This document shows, piece after piece, positions 39,781 to 47,602 of a DNA stretch of 64,000 bases. Position 1 is the stretch's first letter; every line of letters begins with the position of its first letter. Source of the DNA: Streptomyces cinerochromogenes (GTDB taxonomy: Bacteria > Actinomycetota > Actinomycetes > Streptomycetales > Streptomycetaceae); contig NZ_BMRM01000010.1 of assembly GCF_014648635.1 (NCBI RefSeq), forward strand, positions 248,001-312,000. The letters are read 5' to 3'. A program made the position numbers and the translations under genes. The notes beneath the pieces are model-generated. The model saw only the letters and a list, made by a program, of their open reading frames with translations. It was not told the DNA's origin and made no database searches.

Positions 39781-39829
39781 GCTCCGTGGGCGCCGAGCGT
39801 CCACTCCCGCACACCGGAAGGGGACCGAC

Positions 39830-40861
39830 GTGAGCGACCGGCACCACCACCCCCACGCACATCCGCGCCACTCCGCCGGCCTGCGGCACCGACTGGCCCA
39901 CCTGCTCACCCCGCACTCCCACGAGACCGCCGGGAAAGTCGACCCGGCCCTGGAGTCCTCGGCGCGCGGCATGCGCGCGCTGTGGGTGTCGCTGGCGGTG
40001 CTGGGGGCGACGGCGCTGGCGCAGGCGGCCGTGGTGGCCCTCTCCGGGTCGGTGGCGCTGCTCGGCGACACGGTGCACAACGCGGCGGACGCGCTGACCG
40101 CCGTCCCCCTCGGCATCGCCTTCGTGCTGGGCCGGCGGGCGGCGACCCGGCGGTTCACCTACGGGTACGGCCGGGCCGAGGACCTCGCCGGTCTGGTGAT
40201 CGTGCTGACCATCGCGGCCTCCGCGGCCTTCGCCGCCTGGGCGGCCCTCGGCCGGCTGCTGGAACCGCGCCCGGTGACGCAGGTGCCTGCGGTGGCGCTG
40301 GCGGCGCTGCTCGGTTTCGCCGGGAACGAGTGGGTGGCCCGGTACCGGATCCGGGTGGGCCGGGAGATCGGCTCCGCCGCGCTGGTCGCCGACGGCCTGC
40401 ACGCCCGCACCGACGGCTACGCCTCGCTGGCGGTGCTCCTCGGCGCGGGCGGCTCGGCGCTGGGCTGGGACCTGGCCGATCCGGTCGTCGGCCTGGTGAT
40501 CACGGCCGCGATCGCGCTGGTCCTGCGGGACGTGGCCCGGGAGGTGTTCCGGCGGATCCTGGACGCCGTCGACCCGGCCCTGGTGGACCGGGCCGAGCAC
40601 GCGGTACGCGCGGTGCGGGGGGTCCGGGAGGTGGGCGAGCTGCGGCTGCGCTGGATCGGACACCGGCTGCGTGCCGAACTGACGGTGGTGGTGGACGGCG
40701 GGGCGACGCTGCGCCAGGCCCACGCCATCGCCGTCGAGGCGGAACACGCCCTGCTCCACGCCGTACCCCGCCTGACCGCGGCCCTGGTCCACGCGGACCC
40801 GGCACCGGCCCCGGGAGAGGCGGACCCCCATCTGACGCTGGCCCACCACGCGGTGGGGTGA
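39830..40861 (+). CDS. Cation diffusion facilitator (CDF) metal exporter
   Basis: This is a 343-residue efflux protein for divalent metals. The N-terminus is His-rich (HHHPHAHPRHSAGLRH). Six spans follow, with the metal-site pair LGDTVHNAADALTAVPLG in span 2 and VADGLHARTDGYASL in span 5, i.e. the HxxxD and HxxxD arrangements. The cytoplasmic C-terminal domain (VREVGELRLRWIGHRLRAEL) has the ferredoxin-like CDF fold. Ligand pattern H-D/H-D in both spans fits zinc, cobalt or nickel. The GTG follows GGAAGGGGACCGAC. It is divergent from and probably repressed by the ArsR-type sensor. Confidence 0.93.
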   Translation: MSDRHHHPHAHPRHSAGLRHRLAHLLTPHSHETAGKVDPALESSARGMRALWVSLAVLGATALAQAAVVALSGSVALLGDTVHNAADALTAVPLGIAFVLGRRAATRRFTYGYGRAEDLAGLVIVLTIAASAAFAAWAALGRLLEPRPVTQVPAVALAALLGFAGNEWVARYRIRVGREIGSAALVADGLHARTDGYASLAVLLGAGGSALGWDLADPVVGLVITAAIALVLRDVAREVFRRILDAVDPALVDRAEHAVRAVRGVREVGELRLRWIGHRLRAELTVVVDGGATLRQAHAIAVEAEHALLHAVPRLTAALVHADPAPAPGEADPHLTLAHHAVG

Positions 40862-40931
40862 CAGCGACCGGGGCACGCCGCGGCGCGCGGCCGAACGGGA
40901 CCGGACGACCGACGGGGCGGGGCGGGGCGGG

Positions 40932-41492
40932 TCAGGCGGGCACGCCCAGGCCCTCCACGACCACCGCGCCGAGGAGTTCGGTGAGGGCCTTGCCGGGGAC
41001 CAGGAGTTTGCCGCGGCGGCGGCCGCTGCCGACCAGGACGTAGGGGAGGTCCACGACGGCCGGGTCCAGCAGGACCGGCCATGCGGTGGGCAGGCCGATC
41101 GGGGTGATGCCGCCGTACTCCATGCCGGTCTCGCCGGTCGCCGTCTCCATCGAGGCGAACGAGGCCTTGCGGGCGCCCAGTTGACGGCGGACGACCCCGT
41201 TGACGTCGACCCGGGCGGCGGACGGCACCACGCACGCGGCCAGGGTGGTCTCACCGGCCCGCTTGCCCGCGACCACCACGCAGTTCGCCGACTGCTCCAG
41301 CAGGTCCCGGCCGTAGTGCTCCACGAAGACGGCCGTGTCGGCCCACTGCGGCTCGGTGTCGACGTACAGGATCCGGTCGGCGGGGACCGTGCCCCGCCAG
41401 TCGCGCAGGGCGTCGGCGACCGGAGCGGTCAGTTCGTCCAGGCAGTCCGGGGCGGGGGTCGCGGTGTCGAAGTCTCCGATGGGTGCGCGCAT
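40932..41492 (-). CDS. YbaK/EbsC-family aminoacyl-tRNA editing domain protein
   Basis: This is a 186-residue free-standing trans-editing deacylase of the YbaK/ProX family, which removes mischarged amino acids from tRNA. Typical segments are ANCVVVAGKRAGETTLAACVV, where the Lys of VAGKRAG is the usual catalytic lysine position, and GEtGMEYGGITPIGLP, the conserved G-x-x-P loop. The N-terminal 60 residues form an extra cap. The ATG at 41492 is the natural start. Which mischarged tRNA it clears (Cys-tRNA-Pro, Ala-tRNA-Pro or other) cannot be decided. It is monocistronic. Confidence 0.88.
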   Translation of the reverse strand: MRAPIGDFDTATPAPDCLDELTAPVADALRDWRGTVPADRILYVDTEPQWADTAVFVEHYGRDLLEQSANCVVVAGKRAGETTLAACVVPSAARVDVNGVVRRQLGARKASFASMETATGETGMEYGGITPIGLPTAWPVLLDPAVVDLPYVLVGSGRRRGKLLVPGKALTELLGAVVVEGLGVPA

Positions 41493-41535
41493 GGCCGCAC
41501 GCTAGCAAGGCGTGCCCGCCCGTCGCGGCCGAGTC

Positions 41536-42108
41536 TCAGGGTACGGGCGGGACGGAGACGGCCATGATCATCTCCATCGGCTCCTCGCCCTGGTTGCCGT
41601 ACCGGTGCGGGACGTTGGCCTCGAAGGAGACGCTCGCGCCCGCCGGGACGCGGTACTCCTCACCCTCGACGGTGAGGGTCAGCTCGCCCGCGGTGACGTG
41701 GACCAGCTCGACCGTGCCGGAGGGGTGCGGTTCGGAGGGGCTGGTCTCCCCCGGCATCAGCCGCCAGTCCCACATCTCCAGCGGGCCGGGCGCCTCCGTG
41801 CCGGCGAGCAGCCGGTTGTAGCTGCCGGCCTCGGTGTGCCAGAGCCGTACGGCGCGGTCGGCGGGGACCACGCGGACCTTCGGCCCCTGCTCGTAGTCGA
41901 GGAGCGTGGTGATGCTGACGCCGAGCGCGTCGCCGATCTTGACGACGGTGCCGATGCTGGGGTTGGTGCGCGCCTGCTCGATCTGGATGAGCATGCCGCG
42001 GCTGACGCCCGCCCGGGCGGCGAGCACGTCGAGCGTGAAGCCGCGCACCGAGCGCCAGTGCCTGACGTTGCGCGCCAGGGACTGGGTCAGGAGGTCGAGG
42101 TCCGACAC
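41536..42108 (-). CDS. XRE-family regulator with cupin domain
   Basis: This is a 190-residue regulator. An N-terminal HTH_3 domain (LDVLAARAGVSRGMLIQIEQ then NPSIGTVVKIGDALGV) joins a C-terminal cupin_2 sensor (EPHPSGTVELVHVTAGELTL then VPAGASVSFEANVPHRYGN). The class often controls amino acid or polyamine use and transporters. The GTG at 42108 is chosen because the family starts at this point; the frame runs further upstream through the operator region. It is divergent from an EamA-type transporter gene, and the gap has a paired inverted repeat, so it is likely the repressor or activator of that transporter. Confidence 0.9.
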   Translation of the reverse strand: MSDLDLLTQSLARNVRHWRSVRGFTLDVLAARAGVSRGMLIQIEQARTNPSIGTVVKIGDALGVSITTLLDYEQGPKVRVVPADRAVRLWHTEAGSYNRLLAGTEAPGPLEMWDWRLMPGETSPSEPHPSGTVELVHVTAGELTLTVEGEEYRVPAGASVSFEANVPHRYGNQGEEPMEMIMAVSVPPVP

Positions 42109-42150
42109 GTTGTGTCCAATATCCGGGAAGGTCAATATTCTGGATGGCGT

Positions 42151-42205
42151 AGTACATCTCACTGAACTACGGTTCGGTGCACCCGAGTGTCCACCGAACT
42201 GTACT
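42151..42205. promoter_or_regulatory. Nested operator repeats between XRE-cupin and EamA genes
   Basis: AGTACA (42151-42156) and TGTACT (42200-42205) enclose an 8-bp perfect inverted repeat, GTTCGGTG (42172-42179) and CACCGAAC (42192-42199). A second AT-rich symmetric patch with AATAT/ATATT lies next to the regulator start (42118-42140). Position and symmetry fit regulator binding; TGTACT also makes a possible -10 for the transporter. Confidence 0.55.
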
Positions 42206-42217
42206 GCGAGGCCGGCC

Positions 42218-43075
42218 GTGACAGCATTCTTCGCCCTGACCACCAGCCTGCTCTGGGGGCTGGCCGACTTCGGCGGCGGACTGCTGACCCGGCGCACCCC
42301 CGCGCTGACCGTGGTGGTCGTCTCGCAGGCCGTCGCGGCGGCCGTCCTGGGCGTGATCGTGCCGGCCACCGGCGGCTGGAGCGAGGCCGGGCCCCGGCTG
42401 TGGTTCGCCTTCGCCGCGGGCGTGGTCGGACCGGTGGCCCTGCTCTCCTTCTACCAGGCCCTCGCCCTCGGCCCCATGGGAGTCGTCTCGCCCCTCGCCA
42501 CCCTCAGCGTCGCCGTGCCGGTCGGCGTCGGTCTCGTCCTCGGCGAGCGGCCCGGGCTGCTCCAGGTCGCCGGGATCGCCGTCGCCGTCACGGGGGTCGT
42601 CCTCGCCGGCGGCCCCCAGCTCAGGGGCGCGGCCGTGCAGCGGCGGGCGGTCCTGCTCACCCTGGTCGCGGCGCTCGGCTTCGGCACGGTGTTCGCGCTG
42701 ATCGCGGAGGCCTCGACCGACGTCACCGGTCTGTTCCTCGCCCTCTTCGTGCAGCGGCTGACGAACATCGCGGTGGGCGGGGCCGCGCTCGCCGTCTCCG
42801 TCCGGCGCGGTCGAGCCGCCCTGCCGGAGGGCGGCTTCCCCTGGACCTCGCTGCCCGCGCTGGCCTTCGTGGGGCTGGCCGACGTGGCCGCGAACGGCAC
42901 CTACGCGATCGCCGCCCGGAGCGGCCCGGTCACCGTCGCGGCGGTGCTCGCCTCGCTGTATCCGGTGGTCACCGCGCTCGCCGCCCGCGGCTTCCTCAGC
43001 GAACGGCTCCGCGCGATCCAGGCGGCGGGGGCCGGTCTCGCCCTGCTGGGCACGCTGCTGCTGGCGACCGGCTGA
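42218..43075 (+). CDS. EamA/DMT-family transporter
   Basis: This is an integral membrane protein of 285 residues with ten predicted spans in two EamA halves. The first half begins TAFFALTTSLLWGLADFGGG and has the P-x-ALLSFYQALALGPMGVVSPL helix (shown here only in part: FYQALALGPMGVV). The second half includes DVAANGTYAIAARSGPVTVA and ASLYPVVTALAARGFLSERL, the classic DMT ending. Members export or import amino acids and metabolites. The GTG at 42218 starts 12 bases after TGTACT. It is divergent from an XRE-cupin regulator, its likely controller. Confidence 0.9.
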   Translation: MTAFFALTTSLLWGLADFGGGLLTRRTPALTVVVVSQAVAAAVLGVIVPATGGWSEAGPRLWFAFAAGVVGPVALLSFYQALALGPMGVVSPLATLSVAVPVGVGLVLGERPGLLQVAGIAVAVTGVVLAGGPQLRGAAVQRRAVLLTLVAALGFGTVFALIAEASTDVTGLFLALFVQRLTNIAVGGAALAVSVRRGRAALPEGGFPWTSLPALAFVGLADVAANGTYAIAARSGPVTVAAVLASLYPVVTALAARGFLSERLRAIQAAGAGLALLGTLLLATG

Positions 43076-43096
43076 GCCGGCCGGACCGGCCCGCGG

Positions 43097-43861
43097 TCAG
43101 CCCTCCGGCTCCAGCGCGGCCAGCCGCGCCACCGCCTCCTCGTCCAGGTCCGCCAGCGCCCGCAGCTGCCCCGGCGTCATGCCGTCCGGTATCGGCACCG
43201 GGGCGGGCGTCCGCAGCGGCGGCTGCCAGCCGTCCTCGGGTGTCCAGCGCCGTACGACCCTGGCGGGCGCCCCCGCCACCACCGCGTGGTCGGGCACCGT
43301 GCCCCGGACCACCGCACCGGCCGCCACGACCACGTTCCGGCCGATCCGCGCGCCCGGCAGGATCACCGCGCCGGTGCCGATCCAGCAGCCCGGGCCGATC
43401 TCGACCGGCTCCATCCGCGGCCACTGCCGGCCGATGGGCTCGTGCGGGTCGTCGTAGGAGTGGTTGGTGGAGGTGACGTAGACGTACGGGCCGAAGTAGC
43501 AGTCGCTGCCGATGGTGACCGCCGTGTCCGCGATGACATGGCTGCCGCGGCCGAGGACCACGCCGTCGCCGATGCGCAGGATCGGGTCCGGGCCGAGGTC
43601 CAGGTCGGGCATCAGGCCGGCGGTGAGGGTGACCTGCTCGGCGATGATGCAGCAGGAACCGATCCGGATCCAGGGTTCGCCGAAGATCGTGCCGAGCGGG
43701 AAGGCCAGGCGGGTGGCTTCGCCGAGCGCGCCGAAGCGGTACCCCGCCGGGTGCTCGGCCGTGACGGAGCCGCTGCGCTGCACCCAGGACCAGGCCGCGT
43801 GGACGGCTCGCTGGGCCAGACCCCGCCGCCAGGATGAGAACGTGTTCTTGCGCTTCGGCAC
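43097..43861 (-). CDS. Left-handed beta-helix (hexapeptide repeat) acyltransferase
   Basis: This is a 254-residue LbetaH protein. After a helical N-terminus (AQRAVHAAWSWVQRSG), about ten hexapeptide turns are visible, for example LRIGDGVVLGRGSHVIADTA and VEIGPGCWIGTGAVILPGAR, ending IGRNVVVAAGAVVRG and VVAGAPARVVRRW, the acyl-CoA end of NodL/WbbJ-like O-acyltransferases. A loop, TSTNHSYDD, contributes a likely catalytic His. The C-terminal 40 residues are extra and helical (GMTPGQLRALADLDEEAVARL). The acceptor is unknown, perhaps a sugar or glycolipid. It is divergent from the gamma-carbonic-anhydrase-like gene. Confidence 0.88.
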   Translation of the reverse strand: MPKRKNTFSSWRRGLAQRAVHAAWSWVQRSGSVTAEHPAGYRFGALGEATRLAFPLGTIFGEPWIRIGSCCIIAEQVTLTAGLMPDLDLGPDPILRIGDGVVLGRGSHVIADTAVTIGSDCYFGPYVYVTSTNHSYDDPHEPIGRQWPRMEPVEIGPGCWIGTGAVILPGARIGRNVVVAAGAVVRGTVPDHAVVAGAPARVVRRWTPEDGWQPPLRTPAPVPIPDGMTPGQLRALADLDEEAVARLAALEPEG

Positions 43862-43970
43862 GGGGTCACGTTACTCACCGGTTGCCTCCCGCGCAGAGGG
43901 CGGGCTGCTGTGATCTTTGCCCCACCCGGTGTCGTACCGTGCCGTGTACTGCCGACACGAGGAGACGGTG

Positions 43971-44498
43971 ATGACGCAGCAGGCGCTGGTCGTGGGTATC
44001 GGGGGCAAGGAGCCGCGGATCGATCCGGAGGCGTTCGTGGCGCCCACGGCGTCCGTGATCGGGGACGTCACGCTGCACGCGGGGGCCAGCGTCTGGTACG
44101 GGGCCGTCCTGCGCGGGGACGTCGAGCGGATCACCGTGGGCGCGCAGGCGAACGTGCAGGACAACGTCACCCTGCACGCCGATCCCGGCTTCCCGGTGAC
44201 CGTCGGGGAGCGGGTGTCCGTCGGGCACAACGCGGTGGTGCACGGGGCGACCGTGGAGGACGACTGCCTCATCGGGATGGGGGCGACCGTGCTGAACGGG
44301 GCGGTGATCGGGGCCGGGTCCCTGGTCGCGGCCCAGGCCCTGGTACCGCAGGGGATGGTGGTGCCGCCGGGGTCGCTGGTGGCGGGGGTGCCGGCCCGGG
44401 TGAAGCGGCCGCTCTCCGAGGAGGAACGGGAAGGGGTCACCCTCAACGGCACCTTGTACGCCGAGTTGGGCAAGGCGCACAAGGAGGTGCACCAGTAG
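43971..44498 (+). CDS. Gamma-class carbonic anhydrase-like protein
   Basis: This is a 175-residue LbetaH trimer-type protein of the gamma-carbonic anhydrase/PaaY group. The three zinc-ligand histidines appear in QDNVTLHAD and VGHNAVVHGATV, and AVLRGDVERITVG is the conserved R-G-D segment. MGATVLNGAVIGAGSLVAAQ and ARVKRPLSEEE close the helix. It may hydrate CO2 or serve another acyl/zinc role; many family members lack proven activity. The ATG at 43971 has GAGGAGACG upstream. It converges with the DedA gene, 18 bases apart. Confidence 0.9.
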   Translation: MTQQALVVGIGGKEPRIDPEAFVAPTASVIGDVTLHAGASVWYGAVLRGDVERITVGAQANVQDNVTLHADPGFPVTVGERVSVGHNAVVHGATVEDDCLIGMGATVLNGAVIGAGSLVAAQALVPQGMVVPPGSLVAGVPARVKRPLSEEEREGVTLNGTLYAELGKAHKEVHQ

Positions 44499-44516
44499 GA
44501 GCGTCGCGGGGGTCGG

Positions 44517-45215
44517 TCAGTCCCCCGCGTTCACCGGCTCCGCTTCCCGCTCGGCCGGCTGGGCCTTCTTCGCCTTGCGCTTCAGGACCAGCATCGAGGC
44601 CAGGCCGATGAGGACCGCCGCGGCCAGCCCCACGTAGGAGAAGCGCTTCAGCCAGTCCTCGGCGACGATGCCGACGTAGTAGATGACGGCCGTGGTGCCG
44701 CCGGCCCAGCAGATGCCGCCGAGGACGTTGGCGGTCAGGAACTTCCAGTACGGCATGTGGAGGACACCCGCGAGGGGGCCGGCGAAGATGCGCAGCAGGG
44801 CGACGAAACGGCCGAAGAAGACCGCCCACATGCCCCACTTCTCGAAGGACCGCTCGGCGGTCGCCACATGTCCGGCGCTGAAGTGGCGCGGGAACTTCCT
44901 GCCGAGCCAGGCCAGCAGCGGGCGTCCGCCCTTGCGGCCGATGGCGTATCCGATGGAGTCGCCGATCACCGCGCCCGCGGTCGCGCAGGCGCCCAGGACG
45001 ACCGGGTTGACGCCCGTGTGCTGGGAGGACATCAGCGCCGCGGAGACCAGGATGATCTCCCCCGGCAGCGGGATGCCCAGGCTCTCCAGACCGATCACCA
45101 GGGCCACCACGGCGTACACGGCGGCCGCCGGCACCGAGTCGAGCCAATCCTGGACGTGCACCGCCGGTTCCTCCCCAGTCGCTGTGCTGCTCTCCGGCTT
45201 CCCGGGCCGCCGCAT
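44517..45215 (-). CDS. DedA-family membrane protein
   Basis: This is a 232-residue SNARE-associated/DedA protein with about five spans. Signatures are LESLGIPLPGEIILVSAALM (E-x-x-x-x-P-x-P-x-E), the re-entrant GACATAGAVIGDSIGYAIGRK, and GRFVALLRIFAGPLAGVLHM, the conserved F/G-R-F-x-P-x-x-R loop in Streptomyces form. DedA proteins are undecaprenyl-phosphate or phospholipid flippases that keep envelope balance. The C-terminus is charged (KRKAKKAQPAERE). It is divergent from the MprF/AglD-like membrane gene across 205 bases. Confidence 0.92.
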   Translation of the reverse strand: MRRPGKPESSTATGEEPAVHVQDWLDSVPAAAVYAVVALVIGLESLGIPLPGEIILVSAALMSSQHTGVNPVVLGACATAGAVIGDSIGYAIGRKGGRPLLAWLGRKFPRHFSAGHVATAERSFEKWGMWAVFFGRFVALLRIFAGPLAGVLHMPYWKFLTANVLGGICWAGGTTAVIYYVGIVAEDWLKRFSYVGLAAAVLIGLASMLVLKRKAKKAQPAEREAEPVNAGD

Positions 45216-45420
45216 GTAAAGCGCGCCCCAAGGGAAGGCTACCTGGTCGGCGCCGAACGGCCGCCCGCCCGCGCCCGCACCGGCGGCACCGTCCCGCCCT
45301 CGCCCCTTACGATTCCGGCCATCCCGGTGTCACGCGGGAGGGGAAGGCTCTCCGCGGTTCCGCCCGCCCGCCTCCCCCAGGCCCCCAGCGTGGGGCCCGC
45401 CGCGGAAGGACGACGTCCCC

Positions 45421-46497
45421 GTGTCCCCACTGCCCCCGCTCTCCCCGGCGTCCCCCTCCGGCTCCCCGCCCTCCCCGGTGTGCCCCTCCGTCTCCCCGCC
45501 CTCCCCGTCGCTCACCGGCCCGCGGCCCGCGTGCGCCCGGGCGGCGACCCGCCCGGTGTCCCGCCGGGCGGCCCGGCCGGTGCGGCTGGCCCTGTGCCTG
45601 GCGCCCCTCCTGCTCGCCGCCTGCTGGGCCGTGGCCAACCGGCCCGTGCTGGACGAAGGGGTGCGGCGGCTGGTCGCGGCCGACCCCTGGTGGCTGCTGG
45701 CCGGAGCCGGTTTCACCTGCCTGACCTGGGTGGCCGCCTCCTGTGCCCGGCAGGGCGCGCTGCCCGATCCGCTGCCGCCGGGACTGCTGCTCGCCTCCCA
45801 GTTCGCCGCGGGCGCCGCCAACCACGTCGCTCCCGGCGGGCTCGGCGCCCACGCCGTCACCCTGCGCTTCCTGCGCGGCCGGGGCGTGCCGCTGGAGCGG
45901 GCGACCGCCTCGATCGGGTTGTACTCGCTGGCCCGGTCCTCGGCGAAGACGCTGGTGCTGCTGGCGTTCCTCGCCGCGTCGCCGGACTGGCGGCGCCTGC
46001 GGGACCTGGTACCGGACGGGCGGCTGCTGCTGCCGCTCGCCGCCGTCGCGGCCGGGGCGGTCACGGTGGCGGGGGTGCTGCTCACGGTCGTACGACCGCT
46101 GCGGCGGCCGGTGGCCGGGCTGCTGCGCTCCGCCCTCGCCGACGCGCGGGTGGTGCACCGCCGGCCCCGCCGGGTGCTGGCCCTGTGGGGCGGGGCGGTC
46201 GCGATGCCGCTGGTGCAGGCGGGCGCCCTGGCCTGTGTGGGGGCCTCGCTCGGGCTGGGGCTGCCCTGGCAGCAGGTCGTGCTCGCCCACCTGGCGGCGG
46301 GCACGGCGGTCGGGGCGGTGCCCGCGCCGGGCGGGCTCGCGGTCGACGCGGCGCTGGTGTGGACCCTGGTCGCCTTCGGCTCCTCGGCGACGGCGGCCAC
46401 CGCGACCGTCATCGGGTACCGGGTGCTGCTCGACTGGCTGCCGCTGGTGCCGGGGGCGGTGGTGCTGTCGGCGCTGATCCGGGCGAGGGTGCTGTGA
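45421..46497 (+). CDS. UPF0104 / lysylphosphatidylglycerol synthase TM-region protein
   Basis: This is a 358-residue integral membrane protein of the MprF flippase/AglD type. An N-terminal Ser/Pro-rich tail (about 50 residues from a TCCCC-rich DNA tract) precedes about eight spans, including WWLLAGAGFTCLTWVAAS, ASQFAAGAANHVAPGGLGAH, where the N-x-x-x-P-G-G-x-G motif is typical of the family, and GTAVGAVPAPGGLAVDAALV, its second copy. There is no aminoacyl-transferase domain, so translocation of a lipid or glycolipid is the more likely role. It ends 22 bases from the end of the PKS operon (convergent). A functional link to that operon is possible but unproven. The GTG start is chosen; an internal start past the tail is possible. 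Confidence 0.8.
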   Translation: MSPLPPLSPASPSGSPPSPVCPSVSPPSPSLTGPRPACARAATRPVSRRAARPVRLALCLAPLLLAACWAVANRPVLDEGVRRLVAADPWWLLAGAGFTCLTWVAASCARQGALPDPLPPGLLLASQFAAGAANHVAPGGLGAHAVTLRFLRGRGVPLERATASIGLYSLARSSAKTLVLLAFLAASPDWRRLRDLVPDGRLLLPLAAVAAGAVTVAGVLLTVVRPLRRPVAGLLRSALADARVVHRRPRRVLALWGGAVAMPLVQAGALACVGASLGLGLPWQQVVLAHLAAGTAVGAVPAPGGLAVDAALVWTLVAFGSSATAATATVIGYRVLLDWLPLVPGAVVLSALIRARVL

Positions 46498-46519
46498 CGC
46501 CTTCGGGGGCGCCGAGGGG

Positions 46520-47602
46520 TCAGGTCCGGCGAGCCACCAGGCGGTAGGCGTTGGACAGGCCCAGGCGGTGGGACAGGGGGCGGATCACCAGGCGGTCGAC
46601 GAGCGTGGCGGCCAGGAGCCCGGGGACGCCGGCCAGGAGGAGCGCGGTGCGGGCGGCGCGGCGCAGGGGGCCGGGGGGTTCGGGGAGCCAGGGTGCGTCC
46701 TCGCGCGGGGCGGTGTGGTCGAGCGCCAGCCAGACGGCGGCCAGCAGGTCCACCGGGTCGTGGGGCTCGGCGTGCTGTTCCGCCACCACCGTGAATCCGA
46801 GGTCGGTGAGCCGGCGGCGCAGGTTGGCGACCGGCATCAGGTGCAGGTGCTGCGGCTGGAGCCAGGGCAGCCACCAGCGGCCGAGGAGCCGGGCGTAGCG
46901 GCTCTCCGGGTCCGGCACCTCGACGAGGAGGTGGCCGCCGGGGCGGACGACCTGGCGGGCGGCGCGCAGTTCGCGGTCGGGGTCGGTGCTGTGCTCCAGG
47001 TAGTGGAACATGCTCACCACGTCGTAGCGGGCGGCGAGTTCGGGGGCCAGGTCGGGGAGGGCGCCGCGGTGGGCGTGGTCCACGCGGCCCTCGCGGGCGG
47101 CGATGTCGACGCCGTCGGTGAAGTCCAGCCCGTCGAACGACGTGTCCGGCAGGACGGTGCGGGCCGCCGCGCAGAAGTGGCCGTGGCCGGTGCCGACGTC
47201 CAGCCAGGTCTTCGGGGCGGGGTCGTACGGCAGCATGGCCTCGGCCCGGCCCCGGTACATCGCGCCGCGCCCGCCGAAGGTGCCGCTCATCCGCTGCTCG
47301 CCGAGGCCGTCGTAGAAGTCCCGGTAGTAGAACTCCAGCCCCTCGGCGGTCAGCCGGGGGTTCTGGAAGACGTGGCCGCAGTCGGCGCAGCGGTCCAGGG
47401 TGAAGCGGCCGGGCTTGTGCTGGAGCAGGTCGGTGGTGTGCAGGCGGGGGGTGAGGCGGGTGGACGCGCACCAGGGGCAGGTGGTGCGCCGGGGGGCGAG
47501 GAAGCGGTCGGTGCCGGCGTCCAGGTCGGCCCGGTAGGCGGGGCGCAGGGCGGCGACGCGGGCCGCCCTGTCACCGGGACCCTGCTGACGGGCGTCTGTC
47601 AT
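46520..47602 (-). CDS. SAM-dependent methyltransferase with N-terminal zinc ribbon
   Basis: This is a 360-residue class I methyltransferase. The N-terminus has a zinc-ribbon-like pair, TTCPWCAST and DRCADCGHVFQNPRL. The SAM motif I is TWLDVGTGHGHFCAA, then VSMFHYLEHSTDPDRELRAA and GGHLLVEVPDPESRYAR, as in UbiG/methyltransf_23 proteins that act on sugars or lipids. The C-terminal 90 residues contain a hydrophobic stretch (TALLLAGVPGLLAATLV), suggesting membrane contact. It is the last gene of the six-gene PKS operon, overlapping the glycosyltransferase stop by four bases, so it probably methylates the glycosylated or lipid product. Confidence 0.87.
   Translation of the reverse strand: MTDARQQGPGDRAARVAALRPAYRADLDAGTDRFLAPRRTTCPWCASTRLTPRLHTTDLLQHKPGRFTLDRCADCGHVFQNPRLTAEGLEFYYRDFYDGLGEQRMSGTFGGRGAMYRGRAEAMLPYDPAPKTWLDVGTGHGHFCAAARTVLPDTSFDGLDFTDGVDIAAREGRVDHAHRGALPDLAPELAARYDVVSMFHYLEHSTDPDRELRAARQVVRPGGHLLVEVPDPESRYARLLGRWWLPWLQPQHLHLMPVANLRRRLTDLGFTVVAEQHAEPHDPVDLLAAVWLALDHTAPREDAPWLPEPPGPLRRAARTALLLAGVPGLLAATLVDRLVIRPLSHRLGLSNAYRLVARRT

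Noticed and set aside
46520..47602. Assigning the methyltransferase as a sugar C-methyltransferase
   Set aside because: The zinc-ribbon start is suggestive, but key downstream motifs of that class could not be confirmed by eye.
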